Below are positions 12,953 through 22,904 of a stretch of 64,000 nt of DNA, piece by piece. The DNA is taken from positions 92,966,965 to 93,030,964 of the forward strand of contig NC_044572.1 of NCBI RefSeq assembly GCF_901933205.1, in the 5' to 3' direction. The notes under the pieces are model-generated. The model was given only the letters and a program-made list of their open reading frames with translations, was not told the DNA's origin and ran no database searches. The stretch's first letter is position 1. Every line of letters starts with the position of its first letter. A program made the translations under genes and the position numbers. The DNA comes from Camarhynchus parvulus (lineage: Eukaryota; Chordata; Aves; Passeriformes; Thraupidae).

Positions 12953-14079
12953 ACGTACAGCTTGAAAAAAAAGCAGTTAACACAAATACTGCTATTGAGC
13001 CTCCTGATCTAAGCTGTAAAATTGTTCCTAGTATGTTCATTACTGTTCTTGTGAGACATCAGAGGACTTGAGTCTAGCGAGATGCTATGAAGAGGTGTTA
13101 GAAGCTTTTGGTTGTGTTTTGTAATAGCCTTACAAATTTTCATCTAATGCACTGACAGCATTGGGGCAACTGCAGGCCTATACACCTCAGAAATGTCTTC
13201 ATCATTTTCCTGCTCTGTTATGTTTTCCACCTGAAAAAAATCTCTTTTTCATAGATGGATACACTAGGAAATAGGGAAAAAAGGCCTGCATCCACCTCAA
13301 AATTTGCAGTCCCAGGCTTTATGGGGAGCACAGGGGACTGTGGGCTGGCTGTCTGCTTTCTGCTCCTCCTCCCTCCCCAGGTACAGACCTAAACTGAACA
13401 GTCCAGACCTAAAGACCAAGCTCAGATCTGAGATGTGCCACCTCCCACAGTCTGACTTGTCCACCTTGCTGAAAGAGCTTGGTACATAGATTTTGACCAA
13501 ACAGGAAAGTATGCAGGAATGTCTGTGGGTACTCATAGCACCCTGGGAGTTGCCAATACCATGCTGCTGATGCCCCACTTCATCACAGCTGCAGAGGTGG
13601 ACCAAGAGCCTCCCAGCTGTGTAGCTCCTGAAATGGGGCTGGCAGTGGTCTCCCACCTCCCTCCTCTGCCCAGTACAGCCAGCCGGCCGGTTCTCTCTCC
13701 ACTGAGCTGCTGCAACCAAAGGATTTGTTTTTGCTGTGCTTTGTTATTTACTACAATGATCAAAGCAGCCACTCCTTGTGCTCATAAAGAGAAGCCTTAA
13801 AATCTTATTTAAGAGCACAAGTATTTTTGAGCTTTGACAGATATACTTTGAAAACAACACAGATGTGCAGTGTCAGATTTCACTGCTGCATGCAGTGTCT
13901 TTGTTTCAAACTGTAAATTTGGCTAGTGGTGCTGGGCACGTGCTTTCCCAAAACCTTGTCACCTGCAACACAGGAAAAACAAGTTTCTGGGTTGCCGGGA
14001 TTTTTTCCCCCTGAATATACCCCCTTGCAGAGTTTGAAAGGAAAATGATCTTAGCAGAGTGAGCATTCAGCCCTGCAAG

Positions 14080-14560
14080 GCTGCAAACCTATAGGTTATT
14101 TTTAACCTAATTACCTTGAATTAAACAAAACGTTTAAGAGTGTTTTTGCTTGAATTGAAGGTGAGGATAAGTAGACTTTATGTGCAGAGCAGCTCCAGCC
14201 AACAGCGTGGCTCTTCCATTGCAGAATAATGCCTGTGGCAGTGCCCTGCGCTAATGAGCGAACGGCGCTCGCTTCTCTGAAGGGCTGGCTTTTCTGAGCT
14301 GATGTGAGAGGATATGCAGCTCTAGAGCAGTTTACTCCTTTCCTCTTCTCACCCCTCCTATGGGTGTGTGATCACTTCGGACTGGTGACGTTTTAGATGG
14401 AGCACGGTCTCCTTATACTTGCCTGGCAGTGGCTCATTAACTGCGTGTTAATTGAAACTGAAAGTTTGTCAGATGATTCAATTCAGTTACATGCTAAATG
14501 GATTCAGTGCAGTAAGCATTACTGCTGTGGTGAAAATCTCTGTGGAATTGATCTGTGAAC
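14080..14560. promoter_or_regulatory. Candidate conserved non-coding element (intronic)
   Basis: The block is dense in homeodomain-type TAAT/ATTA cores (for example near 14108, 14120, 14251, 14437 and 14447) and E-box or bZIP-like words, without simple repeats or transposon similarity. It has the composition of vertebrate developmental enhancers and lies about 1 kb upstream of a coding exon. This is inference from composition only; conservation cannot be tested here. Confidence 0.25.
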
Positions 14561-15514
14561 TGATTTAAAGGGATTCATTGGCTTCATCAGTGGCTCTCAG
14601 AGGTCAGCACTGGGAGAGCAGGCAGATGTAGCCACACTCCCAGCAAAACAATTCCTACTCTTCTCTTTCACCCTAAACAGTTTTAATTACTGGCCAGTAT
14701 GCTCCCTTTCCAGGACATATGTTAGGTGGATAAATTTACTCTGGAGAGCTGAGAAGTGAAAAAGAAAAGGAGGAAAATTAAAAGTGTGTTTTGAATTCTG
14801 TAATCTGAATGGCTGAAATGTTGGGTTCTTATCTTCCTATGGATTGAGCAGTCACAAAGTTTTCCTGAAGTTTGACTCAAACATAAACGTATATTATAAA
14901 GAAAAAAAAATTAAAGAAACCAGAAGAAAAATACCTGCTTTAAACTAAAGGACAGAAAATTCAAAATTTACATTCTCTATAACTCATCTTTTATACTTGG
15001 CCACTGCAAAAGTCTCCCTTAAGCGGGCAATTTATTCTGTATGCTACACCTGCTTATATGGTTGGTTTCCGTGTGGAGCCAGTTTTTATTGCTGAGTTAT
15101 AAACCCTTTGAAAATAGGGGCTTGTAATGGAAGCACTGACAGACCTTTAACTAGGTCAGCTTTATCTGGCTCCATTATCTTTGCTTTTGTTAAAGCATTA
15201 AATGGTTGCAGATTTGTTTATTTTTCTCACAGTCCCAGAATTTTAACATGGGTATGTTATTGTTTTTTCTTCAAAATGTCATGAACATGCAGTACTAGAG
15301 AGTTTATCCAGACTATGCAGTCATCTTTAAAAGTGAATTGAACTGTTGTGTCTTATTTCAAGATTTTCTTGCTCATACAGTACATTTGGTCTGTAGCACA
15401 TCATTAACATAGTAATACCAAAGTTTGTCCTCTTCTAATCTTGAATTCTTCTTTGTCTTTTGGGCTCCTTTCTATGTAAAATGACAATGATGTTTTTTTG
15501 TTTCTCCCATTCAG

Positions 15515-16984
15515 ATGGAAAGCCATACCACTGCAACTTCCCTGAAGAGGAAACTCCAATGATAACATCTCAGTTGGATGAACTCCCAAAGCTGGGAGGC
15601 CTCAATGCCAGAGATAATGAGGCCAGGGAATCTAAACCAGAGATTCCTGCTCTGGTCTCAGCACTGGAGAGTGTCATCAAGGAACCCTTTTCAAAACATC
15701 AAGGTTCTGCAGACATAAAGATGCCAGTATTTCATCACAGCCAAGGGCTTTCTTGCTCCAGTCACGTTGCTAGCTTTGCTTCTGGGATGGGCCAGGCATC
15801 TTTAGACATGGTCATGGACTTGAAAACATCACTTGAAGTGCAGGCTAGTCGTGCTAGAGAAAATTTGCTAGACTTGCACAGGGAGCATCCTCTGATAGAA
15901 AAAGGTGCTGAAGCTCTAGAGGTAGCTCCACTGGATTTGAGTGAAAAATCAACAAGGGATAATTCATGCAATAAATATCTCAATACATCCTTGCAGGCTG
16001 CTTTAATTGTCTACCCATGTCCTTTCTGCAGTCACAAGACCTACTACCCTGAAGTCCTGTGGATGCACAAAAGAATTTTGCACAAAATCAGCTGTAACTC
16101 GCTGGTACCCCCATGGGTTCAACAAAACGGATTCAAGAGTATTAAAACCAACCTGGTCTTTCTGGCGAGGAGTGGGCGCACTGGCCCCCCTCCTGTTCTT
16201 GGTGGGAAGGAATGCCAGCCTTTGCCCATTGCCAGATTTACACGTACTCAAGTGCCAAGTGCGTTGCCAGGTTCCAAGCCCAGCTCCCTTTCTGTCGGGA
16301 TGGCTGCAAAGCCCGGGAGTACGCATCCGTCAAAGGACAGTCACACACTCAGCCATTGTGCTTCACGTGTGTCAGGCATGGATGGGTACAGACAGCCCAA
16401 GTTAAACCATTCCCAGGAGCAGTACAGCATAGCAGCGCAACAAAAAAGCAAATACGAAGCAAATTCCAAACTCCCACAAATGGGAACCTACGGCAGAAGC
16501 GTAACACCTACTCAAACAGTGATATCCCGGCCTAGCACGCAGCCCACCAACAGTAAGCAAGTGGAAAAGTACGTGGTTCCCCGAGGAAGTACTGGTTTTG
16601 CCTCTCCAGGTAAGCACTGTGCATCCGACTCCATGAAGGCCAAATTCACCCCCCCGCTGCAGTACCACCCCCTGTGTAAGAGTGAGCAGTACCCTAAACA
16701 CGAAGAGCCGTCCGTGCCTCAGAGGGAGCCTCATGTGAAGGCTGGAAATGAGATGAGGACATTGGCAAACTGCACAGCAGTAGCACGAGCCAGTCCAGTG
16801 CTGCAGCCTCAGCCTGGTGCCGTGGGAGTTCCTCCGGCTTTACACTCCAGCAAACAGGATCTGGCATCAGATGGGCATGAGAAACATTTGGACATTTTAA
16901 ATATCTTTAAAACATACATTCCAAAGGACCTTGCTTCACTGTACCAAACCTGTGGTGCCAACAGCCCTGTCCTAGATCACACAG
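15515..16984 (+). CDS. ZNF516: ZNF516 large internal coding exon (CtBP motif and one C2H2 finger)
   Basis: The exon carries 489 complete residues plus split codons at each end. The open frame extends 5' into the intron to an in-frame ATG at 15460, but CAG at 15512-15514 after a pyrimidine tract is the real exon edge. The donor is CACAG|GTAAGA at 16984/16985. Visible in order: an acidic start; PLDLS at 15928-15942 (residues 138-142 of the exon), a consensus CtBP-binding motif; a C2H2 finger at 16018-16083 (C-x2-C-x12-H-x4-H); a strongly conserved proline-rich block around residues 219-246; a long Ser/Thr/Pro/Gln-rich stretch; and a conserved LDILNIFKTYIPKD helix-like segment at about residue 458. 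Order and wording match human ZNF516 as I remember it. ZNF516 is a nuclear transcription factor reported to recruit CtBP/LSD1/CoREST to repress EGFR and to act with PRDM16 on UCP1 and brown-fat genes; birds lack UCP1, so that target would not transfer. Confidence 0.96.
15928..15942 (+). other. ZNF516: PLDLS CtBP-binding motif in ZNF516
   Basis: The codons read PLDLS, the canonical PxDLS sequence bound by CtBP co-repressors. The human protein, as I recall it, has the same five residues at the matching place. This is the likely docking point for the CtBP/LSD1/CoREST complex; direct use in this species is inferred. Confidence 0.85.
16018..16083 (+). other. ZNF516: C2H2 zinc finger of ZNF516 (large exon)
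   Basis: CPFC is followed by twelve residues, H, four residues and H, giving C-x2-C-x12-H-x4-H. The TYYPEVLWMHKR core is nearly invariant relative to the human protein as remembered. The four-residue spacing between the histidines is within the normal C2H2 range. Confidence 0.93.
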
Positions 16985-19900
16985 GTAAGATTTTAACAAG
17001 CTCTTCCATTGCTGAGGATGTAGTTTGTTTGTTCCTTCTTTGTTCAGAACCATGACATGCTGTTTCCCAGTTTTTTCCTTCTCTGCCTTAACAGCTAGGA
17101 TTACAAGTTCACTGTTTTTATCATTGCTGGATAGGCTTGAATAGGTTTGTTTACTGCTCTCTTAACATTGCAGCATCCCCCCTCGTGCACTGTGTGACAT
17201 TTCTGTCGCAGGTTAAATGTATCTGGTTCCACCTGGAGTACTGCTGTTCCTTTGTCCTCTTGCTTCAAGCAGGCTAGAGTTACACAGATGTGCTGTCACA
17301 GGAAGATCCCCCTGATATGCTGGTGCTGGCACACATCATCATCTTTTTGCTTCAGGCAAAATAAACATCCTCTGGGGCTTATCTGTGATGTTATTTTGGA
17401 GGTTTTGTTCAATTTTGTCTGCAAACAAGTCTTCCAACAACACAGAGTGATGATAATCGCTTGTCAGTATCCTTTGTCTTTCTTGACAAAAGTCTTAAGA
17501 TCTTCCTTGTCCATATCAAAGGCTACCAAGTATTTTTCAAATTAGTCTTTTGATCTTTTTTTATGCTTATGATTAAAAAGAGGTAGAGCTGAATGTGTGC
17601 CTGTTAATTCACATAAGCAGAAAAATCAGTTGTGCAAATAACCAGTTTCAAAGTTTGGGGACTAAAATGTTCAACAGCCATGTAAGTAAAAATACACCTA
17701 CGTATTTGCATTTGAAACCATGCTCTTCTGATGATCTGCCAGAATTAGTTTGTCTCAGAGGAAACTGAAAATCACACTGATTGTTTTACACATGAGATGT
17801 GTGCATGTCTGTAGGGGAGGAGAATTGGAGCCGTAGTCTCACCTTTTACCACTTGTAAACTGTGCTACTTTTTATACCTTTCTTCTTTTTGTAGAAGTCG
17901 TGCCAGTCAACTCTCATGAAAAGAGCACATATTCTGGGCTGGTTTTCTGGTGTCCTCCCTTGACATAATACACTCTGTTTTGTCAAAAGCATGTGTGAAA
18001 TGGTTCTTTTGCAAGTGGTACAAAATCCAGGACCCTTGGAAGCTGCTGTTCTTAAGGACAGCTGTGGTCTGGGGCCCAGAAGGTGTGTGCAAGTTGAGGC
18101 AAGGAAGGAGCCCAGAGTGTTATGTCAGGTCTTGGTGGAAGGCCTTTTGGAGGAGACAGGAGGGCAGAATCTGCCTGACATAGTCCATGAGTGAGTTGCA
18201 CCTCTCAGCCGCCTCCATTGTCAGTTCTGCTCAGTCACTCCAAAGGTGGTGCTGCATAGGGGCCTGTTATTTATTGAGCAGATCATTTTGCAGGAGCTTA
18301 GGGCCTGCATGATCATTGCAACCAACATTAGGGTTTTGTTAAGGAAGCACAGGAAGACATGCTCAGTGTCTGAAACTACAGTTTCAGTGTTCCTTAGGGG
18401 GTTTTTTGTCCAGTTGGCTTTGCTTTCGCCATCCCAGTGGATTGTTGTCCAAAGTTTCTCCCTGCCCACTTCCTGCTCTAAGTACCAGTTAATTGTACCA
18501 CCCCCAACTTGGGGTACCTTCGCGTGGATGCCCTCCATGATGTTATTTAATAGTACATTGTGTCAGCCTGCTCAGAGAAATCTTACTGATCCAGTGAGCT
18601 CCCAGCCACGTTAGGAGGGATAAGAGAAAAACAGTAAAAGCTAGGAAATAGAAGATGACTAAGTGAAAGCGATGACCAGAAAATTCATGATGACTTTCAG
18701 AACAAAGTAAAATAGGGGCAGGGTTTTTAAAGAGGTCTCTGTTTACCTGCCTTTTAAAAGAGGGATTTTATTGCCAAAATGTTTTTGCTGGGCAGTGATT
18801 TCTAGAGACACTGTAACTGGAAGTTATTTAGTGCCCATCTCTGCTTTGAAACCTCTTCTTTCATTCCAAGTGTTTTATAGCAGTCAAGTTTTCAGAATTT
18901 GAAACCTCTTTTTTTTTAATGTAGCTTGTCTTGGTTTTATATACAACTTCCAGGTTGCTGATGTTTCTCCAAACCAATTGGCATGACGGCTGTTTTTCAT
19001 AGCACTCAAATAAAAAGCTGCTTCAGGCAAAAGGAACGAGATCCTACCAACTGCAAACAGAGGAGGGTAATTGAACTTCATCTGAAATAACATATGGCTC
19101 TAGATAGGCTGAGTTCTCTGAGTCAGTATTTATCATCCCATTTAGCTTTAATACTGTAATGTGAATATGGCAATTATGACATAAAGGACATCCAAAAATC
19201 TGGATTATGTATACTATTTGTCATGTTTTTTCCCCTCAGTTGAATATTCCCAATAGACTTTCCTTGGGGTTTTTGGTATATGATGTCATCTTAGATCACA
19301 CTAGATTGTTTTAGTGTGTGGTAGTACAGTGTTCAACTTCCTTTTGAGTGGCTGCATTTGTTTTTGGGATCCTTTCTTTGATGTTTGTGTTTGTTCCAGT
19401 GTGTCCTTGGAAGAGAGTTGTTGTGTGTACTGCTGTGATACAGCTGCAAACATGAAGCTTGCTGTGCTAGGCTAGGTTTGTTTCGCACTTCCCAGTCTTC
19501 TGAAATGCCTGTGGAGAGAATCTTACTGTTACATTTAATAGAGGTTATTTATTTTATTCATGCCATTTATATATTAGGAAAGGGTTGGTTATGGCAGCAG
19601 ATGCACTCTTTCTTCGGGGCTCCTTTGAGACCAGCTTTGAGGATGGATTTCACAGGAGCCGCCATTCACACAGCGGTGTTCCTTTACCTGAATTGTCTAA
19701 CACCTGTAGTCATCCACCCCCTTTTGTTCACCTAGAGGATAACCTGAGTGATGACTCACACCCATGGCTCAAGCCTCTGAACTATCAAAAGCCTTCTGGT
19801 GCTACCTGGGAAATGCAACAATGGCAAATCAACCTGGAAGCAATCCATTTTTTTCCACCTGCTTATTGAATAACTCCCATGAAATGAGTGCTAGGGAGGG

Positions 19901-20424
19901 GCTCGGTGGAAGTCTTAACCCACTCATCCTTGGTGTTTGTACATTGGTTTATAGACAGCATGCTCAACCTTCCCTCATGGGTGGGAGAGGTGCTTCTATG
20001 AAGGCTGGTGGATCAGATGGGTGATGGCTGCTAAGTGTATTCCCCTTCAACAGAAGGAAATGTGAGTTACAGAGGGATTAATTGTCTTTCCAGAGGTGTC
20101 AGAACGATGACCTGAGGAACCCAGCTCTCCTGGCCTCACAAAGCTGCTCTGCCAGTCTCTGCCTGTCCACAGTCAGCCTGGCACTGCTGCAAAGGCCACA
20201 GCTGGTTCCTCCACACACTTCCCTCAGCTTTGCTTTCCAGCTTGCAGCTACAGTTCTGGGCAGTGAGGGGAGAAATGCTCCTAACAGCTCAGAAATCCAC
20301 CTTTAATCCTGCCTTCCTCACAAGGCAAACCCATCCTGTTACAGTTCAGTAAAGTTCTCCTTGATGTTTAGAACACTTACATGATTTTTTAAAAATTTTT
20401 TTGGTAGGGATTTTTTTTCCTAGA

Positions 20425-20467
20425 GTTTGTTTGTTTGTTTGTTTGGGGTTTTTTTTTGTGTGTGTGT
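20425..20467. repeat. (GTTT)n / poly-T / (GT)n low-complexity tract
   Basis: Five tandem GTTT units are followed by a T run and a short GT run, all inside the ZNF516 intron. Confidence 0.85.
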
Positions 20468-21783
20468 ACCTGATCTGGATTTTTCCCCAAATCATGATCT
20501 TGTATTTGACGGTCAGAAACTTAATTTTGTGAGTATTCAGGTGCATTATGCAGACTGTGCTGCCATCTGCAGGAGGTGCTATTATAAAAGAAGAAAACAA
20601 TCTGTGAGTGGGGTGTTTGTTTGGAGGGTTTTTTTTGCAGCAGGACATTTCTTTGCAGTATATGGTCTGGTGAATCATCCCAGGTTTCTTGGTGTCATAC
20701 TAGCAGAGTAAATGGCAGCTGTCTTCTTCTCCATTCATTTTCAGATGCAGCATCCATATTTTGGATTAATCTTGTGGCATCCTTCAGTTGCTTTTTCAGT
20801 TTTCTGTTGCCACTTTTTTGGTCACAATTTTATTCTTTTTAAATGTTGTAACTGGGGGGAAGGGAGGAATATGAAAGAAAACCTGAAACTTCACTTCTGT
20901 TCACATCCCTCTCGAATTTCTTTAAAAGCCAAAGTATTCCAGTGACAAATGGAAACATCAACTCTTTTCTTCCAAAGAGGGTGTTTTACCAAAATAGAAA
21001 AGATGATGTTCAAACATTTTTTTAAATAATAAAAAAGCCCAATAAAAGTCAAATGTGTCTTTTTTGATCAGCAGCAAAAAGACAAAGACCAGCCCTTTAA
21101 GTCAGATGCTGTAAACTGACCTTTGGAGAAAAAGGAGAGGTTTGAGCGGTTTTCCACAAATGCTAATGGCCTAGAAAACATGTTTACCCAGGGCTGGGAG
21201 AAGGCTGCTGTGCTGCTACCAGCTCAAAATGTCCGGAATGACACTTTCATTCACAGATGTCTTTCGTCTGTGCCTCAGAGGTCTGGGGTCAGAGCAGCAC
21301 CGGCAGGCAGGTAGGCAGGGGCGAAAGGTTTGATCAGTCTGCGATGGCTGTGCTCGCTCTGCATTTGTCTCTGAGGTATTGCCGCCTGGGGGGGACAGTC
21401 GGGCTCTGGTCCTACTCAATTCCTATTATCCATGTGACTTGTCTCCGCCACGCTGGAGTCACTTTGATTTGCCTGATGTACTGCTTGACAAAGCTGGGTG
21501 ATGGCTGAGAAGTGGATCCAGCTGCTCTGAAAAGCGCACACCTGACATGCCAGTCCTGGTGCGGGCACATCATGGGGAGCATTTTTTAATTCAATGTAAT
21601 TTATGCATTCTTGCAGTCCTGTGTGTGCCTGGCCTGTCAGCCAGTGCCTAGATGAAGGCTGACAGTTGTCATCCAGGGCCTGAAGGTAGCCTCACATAAT
21701 GACACATTAGACATACTAATGATGTTTTCTTCTGGCATAATGTTTTCTTCTCAACTTTCCTCTCTCCTCTCCCCTCCCCACTT

Positions 21784-21798
21784 CCCCCCCCCCCCCCC
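21784..21798 (+). repeat. C15 homopolymer in the splice acceptor pyrimidine tract
   Basis: Fifteen consecutive C lie 26 to 40 bases before the exon start, inside the pyrimidine tract used by the 21825 acceptor. Its length may vary between individuals or be misassembled. Confidence 0.9.
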
Positions 21799-21824
21799 AT
21801 TCCCTCCCTCTCTCCTGACTACAG

Positions 21825-21929
21825 GGATGCTCAGGACACAAACACGCCAAGGAGACTGTGTCTGCAGAGAATGTGGAAAATGCTTTACCCAACCCAGCCT
21901 CCTCAGGACTCATCAGAGGTCCCACACAG
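21825..21929 (+). CDS. ZNF516: ZNF516 penultimate-finger exon (C-terminal C2H2)
   Basis: This 105-bp exon starts with GG completing a glycine codon split with the previous exon, then reads MLRTQTRQGD and a C2H2 finger at 21863-21925 (C-x2-C-x12-H-x3-H), ending on the first base of a valine codon. Acceptor CTACAG and donor CACAG|GTATCT both fit consensus. The human protein has the matching segment (GTLRTQ..., then a finger and RAHTV) in the same position and phase, as I recall. Within the finger this bird has an unusual extra Cys three residues after the second zinc-binding Cys, and another Cys two residues before the first. The finger is encoded almost entirely by its own exon, so skipping it (105 bp, in frame) would remove it cleanly. 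Confidence 0.95.
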
Positions 21930-22836
21930 GTATCTTTTCACACTCGCTATTGCTTTCTCCATTTCTCACTTGCCTGCTTTCAGATTCAGCTAACAAAATG
22001 CTAAGAATTACATTTCACGTACCATGTTAGCCTAAGTAATTCCAGTACCTAAATCTAATAGACATGTTTTTTATTTTTATGACTACTGCTCTTGTTCTCC
22101 AAATATTGCTTACCTGATCCCTGCCCGAACTCCATAAAATTGCAATGCATTTAAGATAAGTCTGTTTGCAAATGTTTTATTTTAATTAGAGAGTAGGGTA
22201 CTCAGAAATGAATATGCTAATGAATTCTGTTGCCACCAGCACAAATTGAAATCAAAGTACCCCTTTCAGCACAACATAAGGCTTTGTTTTGCCTCATCGT
22301 TGCTGTTGACAGGAACGTTTTTGTGGGAAACGAGATTTTCCCTGACACTGGTCAGCCCTAAAATGGGAAATTCCTGCCAGCCTTTTTTAACCTGCCACGG
22401 TCTGTGGTTGAGGCTGGCGGACGCTGAAGCCACCAGTGTGGTGAGCCCTCCTGAGCATTGCATGAGACAGTGAGAGTAGCAGGTTTCTCCTCAAAAGTGT
22501 GAATGATGCATACATAAGCCAGTCTGATGCAAAATGACAGAAGCCAAATGGTAAGTAATGCAAGAAGAGGGTCCCTTTACACATACACTGATAATTAATG
22601 TTGTCAGTGATTGCTTTCTTCAGCGCTGAAGTCTGAATTAAAAAGGGCAGTGGCCCTAGGCTGCCATTAGCACACTCTCTTACAGTAAGTGTTACGGTAA
22701 ATTGGTATTTTCCGGCCACAGGCTAGGAGCTGGTGTCTTTTTTTGAACGTGGATAATCTGTAATGGTCTCAAATAATGTACACACGCTAACGAAGCTTGG
22801 ATGTTCATCTGTTAACAAGCCCCCTTGTTCCCACAG
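21930..22836 (+). other. ZNF516: ZNF516 intron, phase 1
   Basis: A short intron of 907 bp with a GTATCT donor and a CCACAG acceptor. It is AT-rich, with TAATTAG and ATGCTAATG words near 22180-22225. No gene was recognised. Read-through would extend the frame to a stop just after 22025. Confidence 0.92.
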
Positions 22837-22904
22837 TGGTTTTTGAGTCTAATGGACTCCGAGGTACTGAAGTTCACACCACCTCCGCAGATGCCCCAAA
22901 ACAA
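22837..22904 (+). CDS. ZNF516: ZNF516 small coding exon (VVFES segment)
   Basis: This 68-bp exon begins TG, completing the valine codon opened at 21929, then reads VFESNGLRGTEVHTT and SADAPKQ before the donor CAA|GTATGT. The human counterpart, as remembered, differs at only about three of the residues (for example N for D and L for P), so it is strongly constrained. It contains no zinc finger or known domain. It has no separate ORF of useful length and is recognised from homology, phase and flanking splice sites. Confidence 0.95.

Larger units (their letters stand above)
1..15514 (+). other. ZNF516: ZNF516 intron (3' part), ends at acceptor before the large exon
   Basis: No coding exon is recognisable in this stretch. 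It ends with a T-rich pyrimidine tract and a CAG acceptor at 15512-15514, directly before the large ZNF516 exon. The matching upstream exon, which should carry the N-terminal zinc fingers, is outside the window, so the intron exceeds 15.5 kb. It contains a CpG island (about 1995-2530), TA/CA microsatellites (1600-1666 and 2863-2879), a possible CR1 remnant (about 5420-5505), an LTR (8843-9264) and an AT-rich conserved-looking block (about 14080-14560). Short open frames scattered through it have no recognisable product. That it is intron is inferred from the phase-2 acceptor and the missing N-terminus. Confidence 0.85.
16985..21824 (+). other. ZNF516: ZNF516 intron, phase 1
   Basis: It has a GTAAGA donor and a CTACAG acceptor. 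The long pyrimidine tract before the acceptor includes 15 consecutive C at 21784-21798. If the intron were retained, the frame would add 23 codons and stop at 17053, producing a protein without the last finger. A (GTTT)n run lies at 20427-20444 and a short GT run at about 20459-20467. No other gene, RNA or transposon was recognised; open frames on both strands near 18221-18614 have no known product. Confidence 0.9.

Noticed and set aside
13297..13800. Opposed open frames of 140 and 93 residues
   Set aside because: GC-richer patch with no recognisable domain or conserved exon structure.
15460..15514. In-frame ATG at 15460 as start of a 531-residue protein
   Set aside because: The frame before 15515 is intron: a pyrimidine tract and CAG acceptor lie at the boundary, and similarity to ZNF516 begins only after it. 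The same ORF's last 23 codons (16985-17053) are intron read-through.
18221..18614. Opposed frames of 105 and 122 residues, considered as a retroviral remnant
   Set aside because: No retroviral or LINE motif could be recognised in either frame, and no LTR flanks it.
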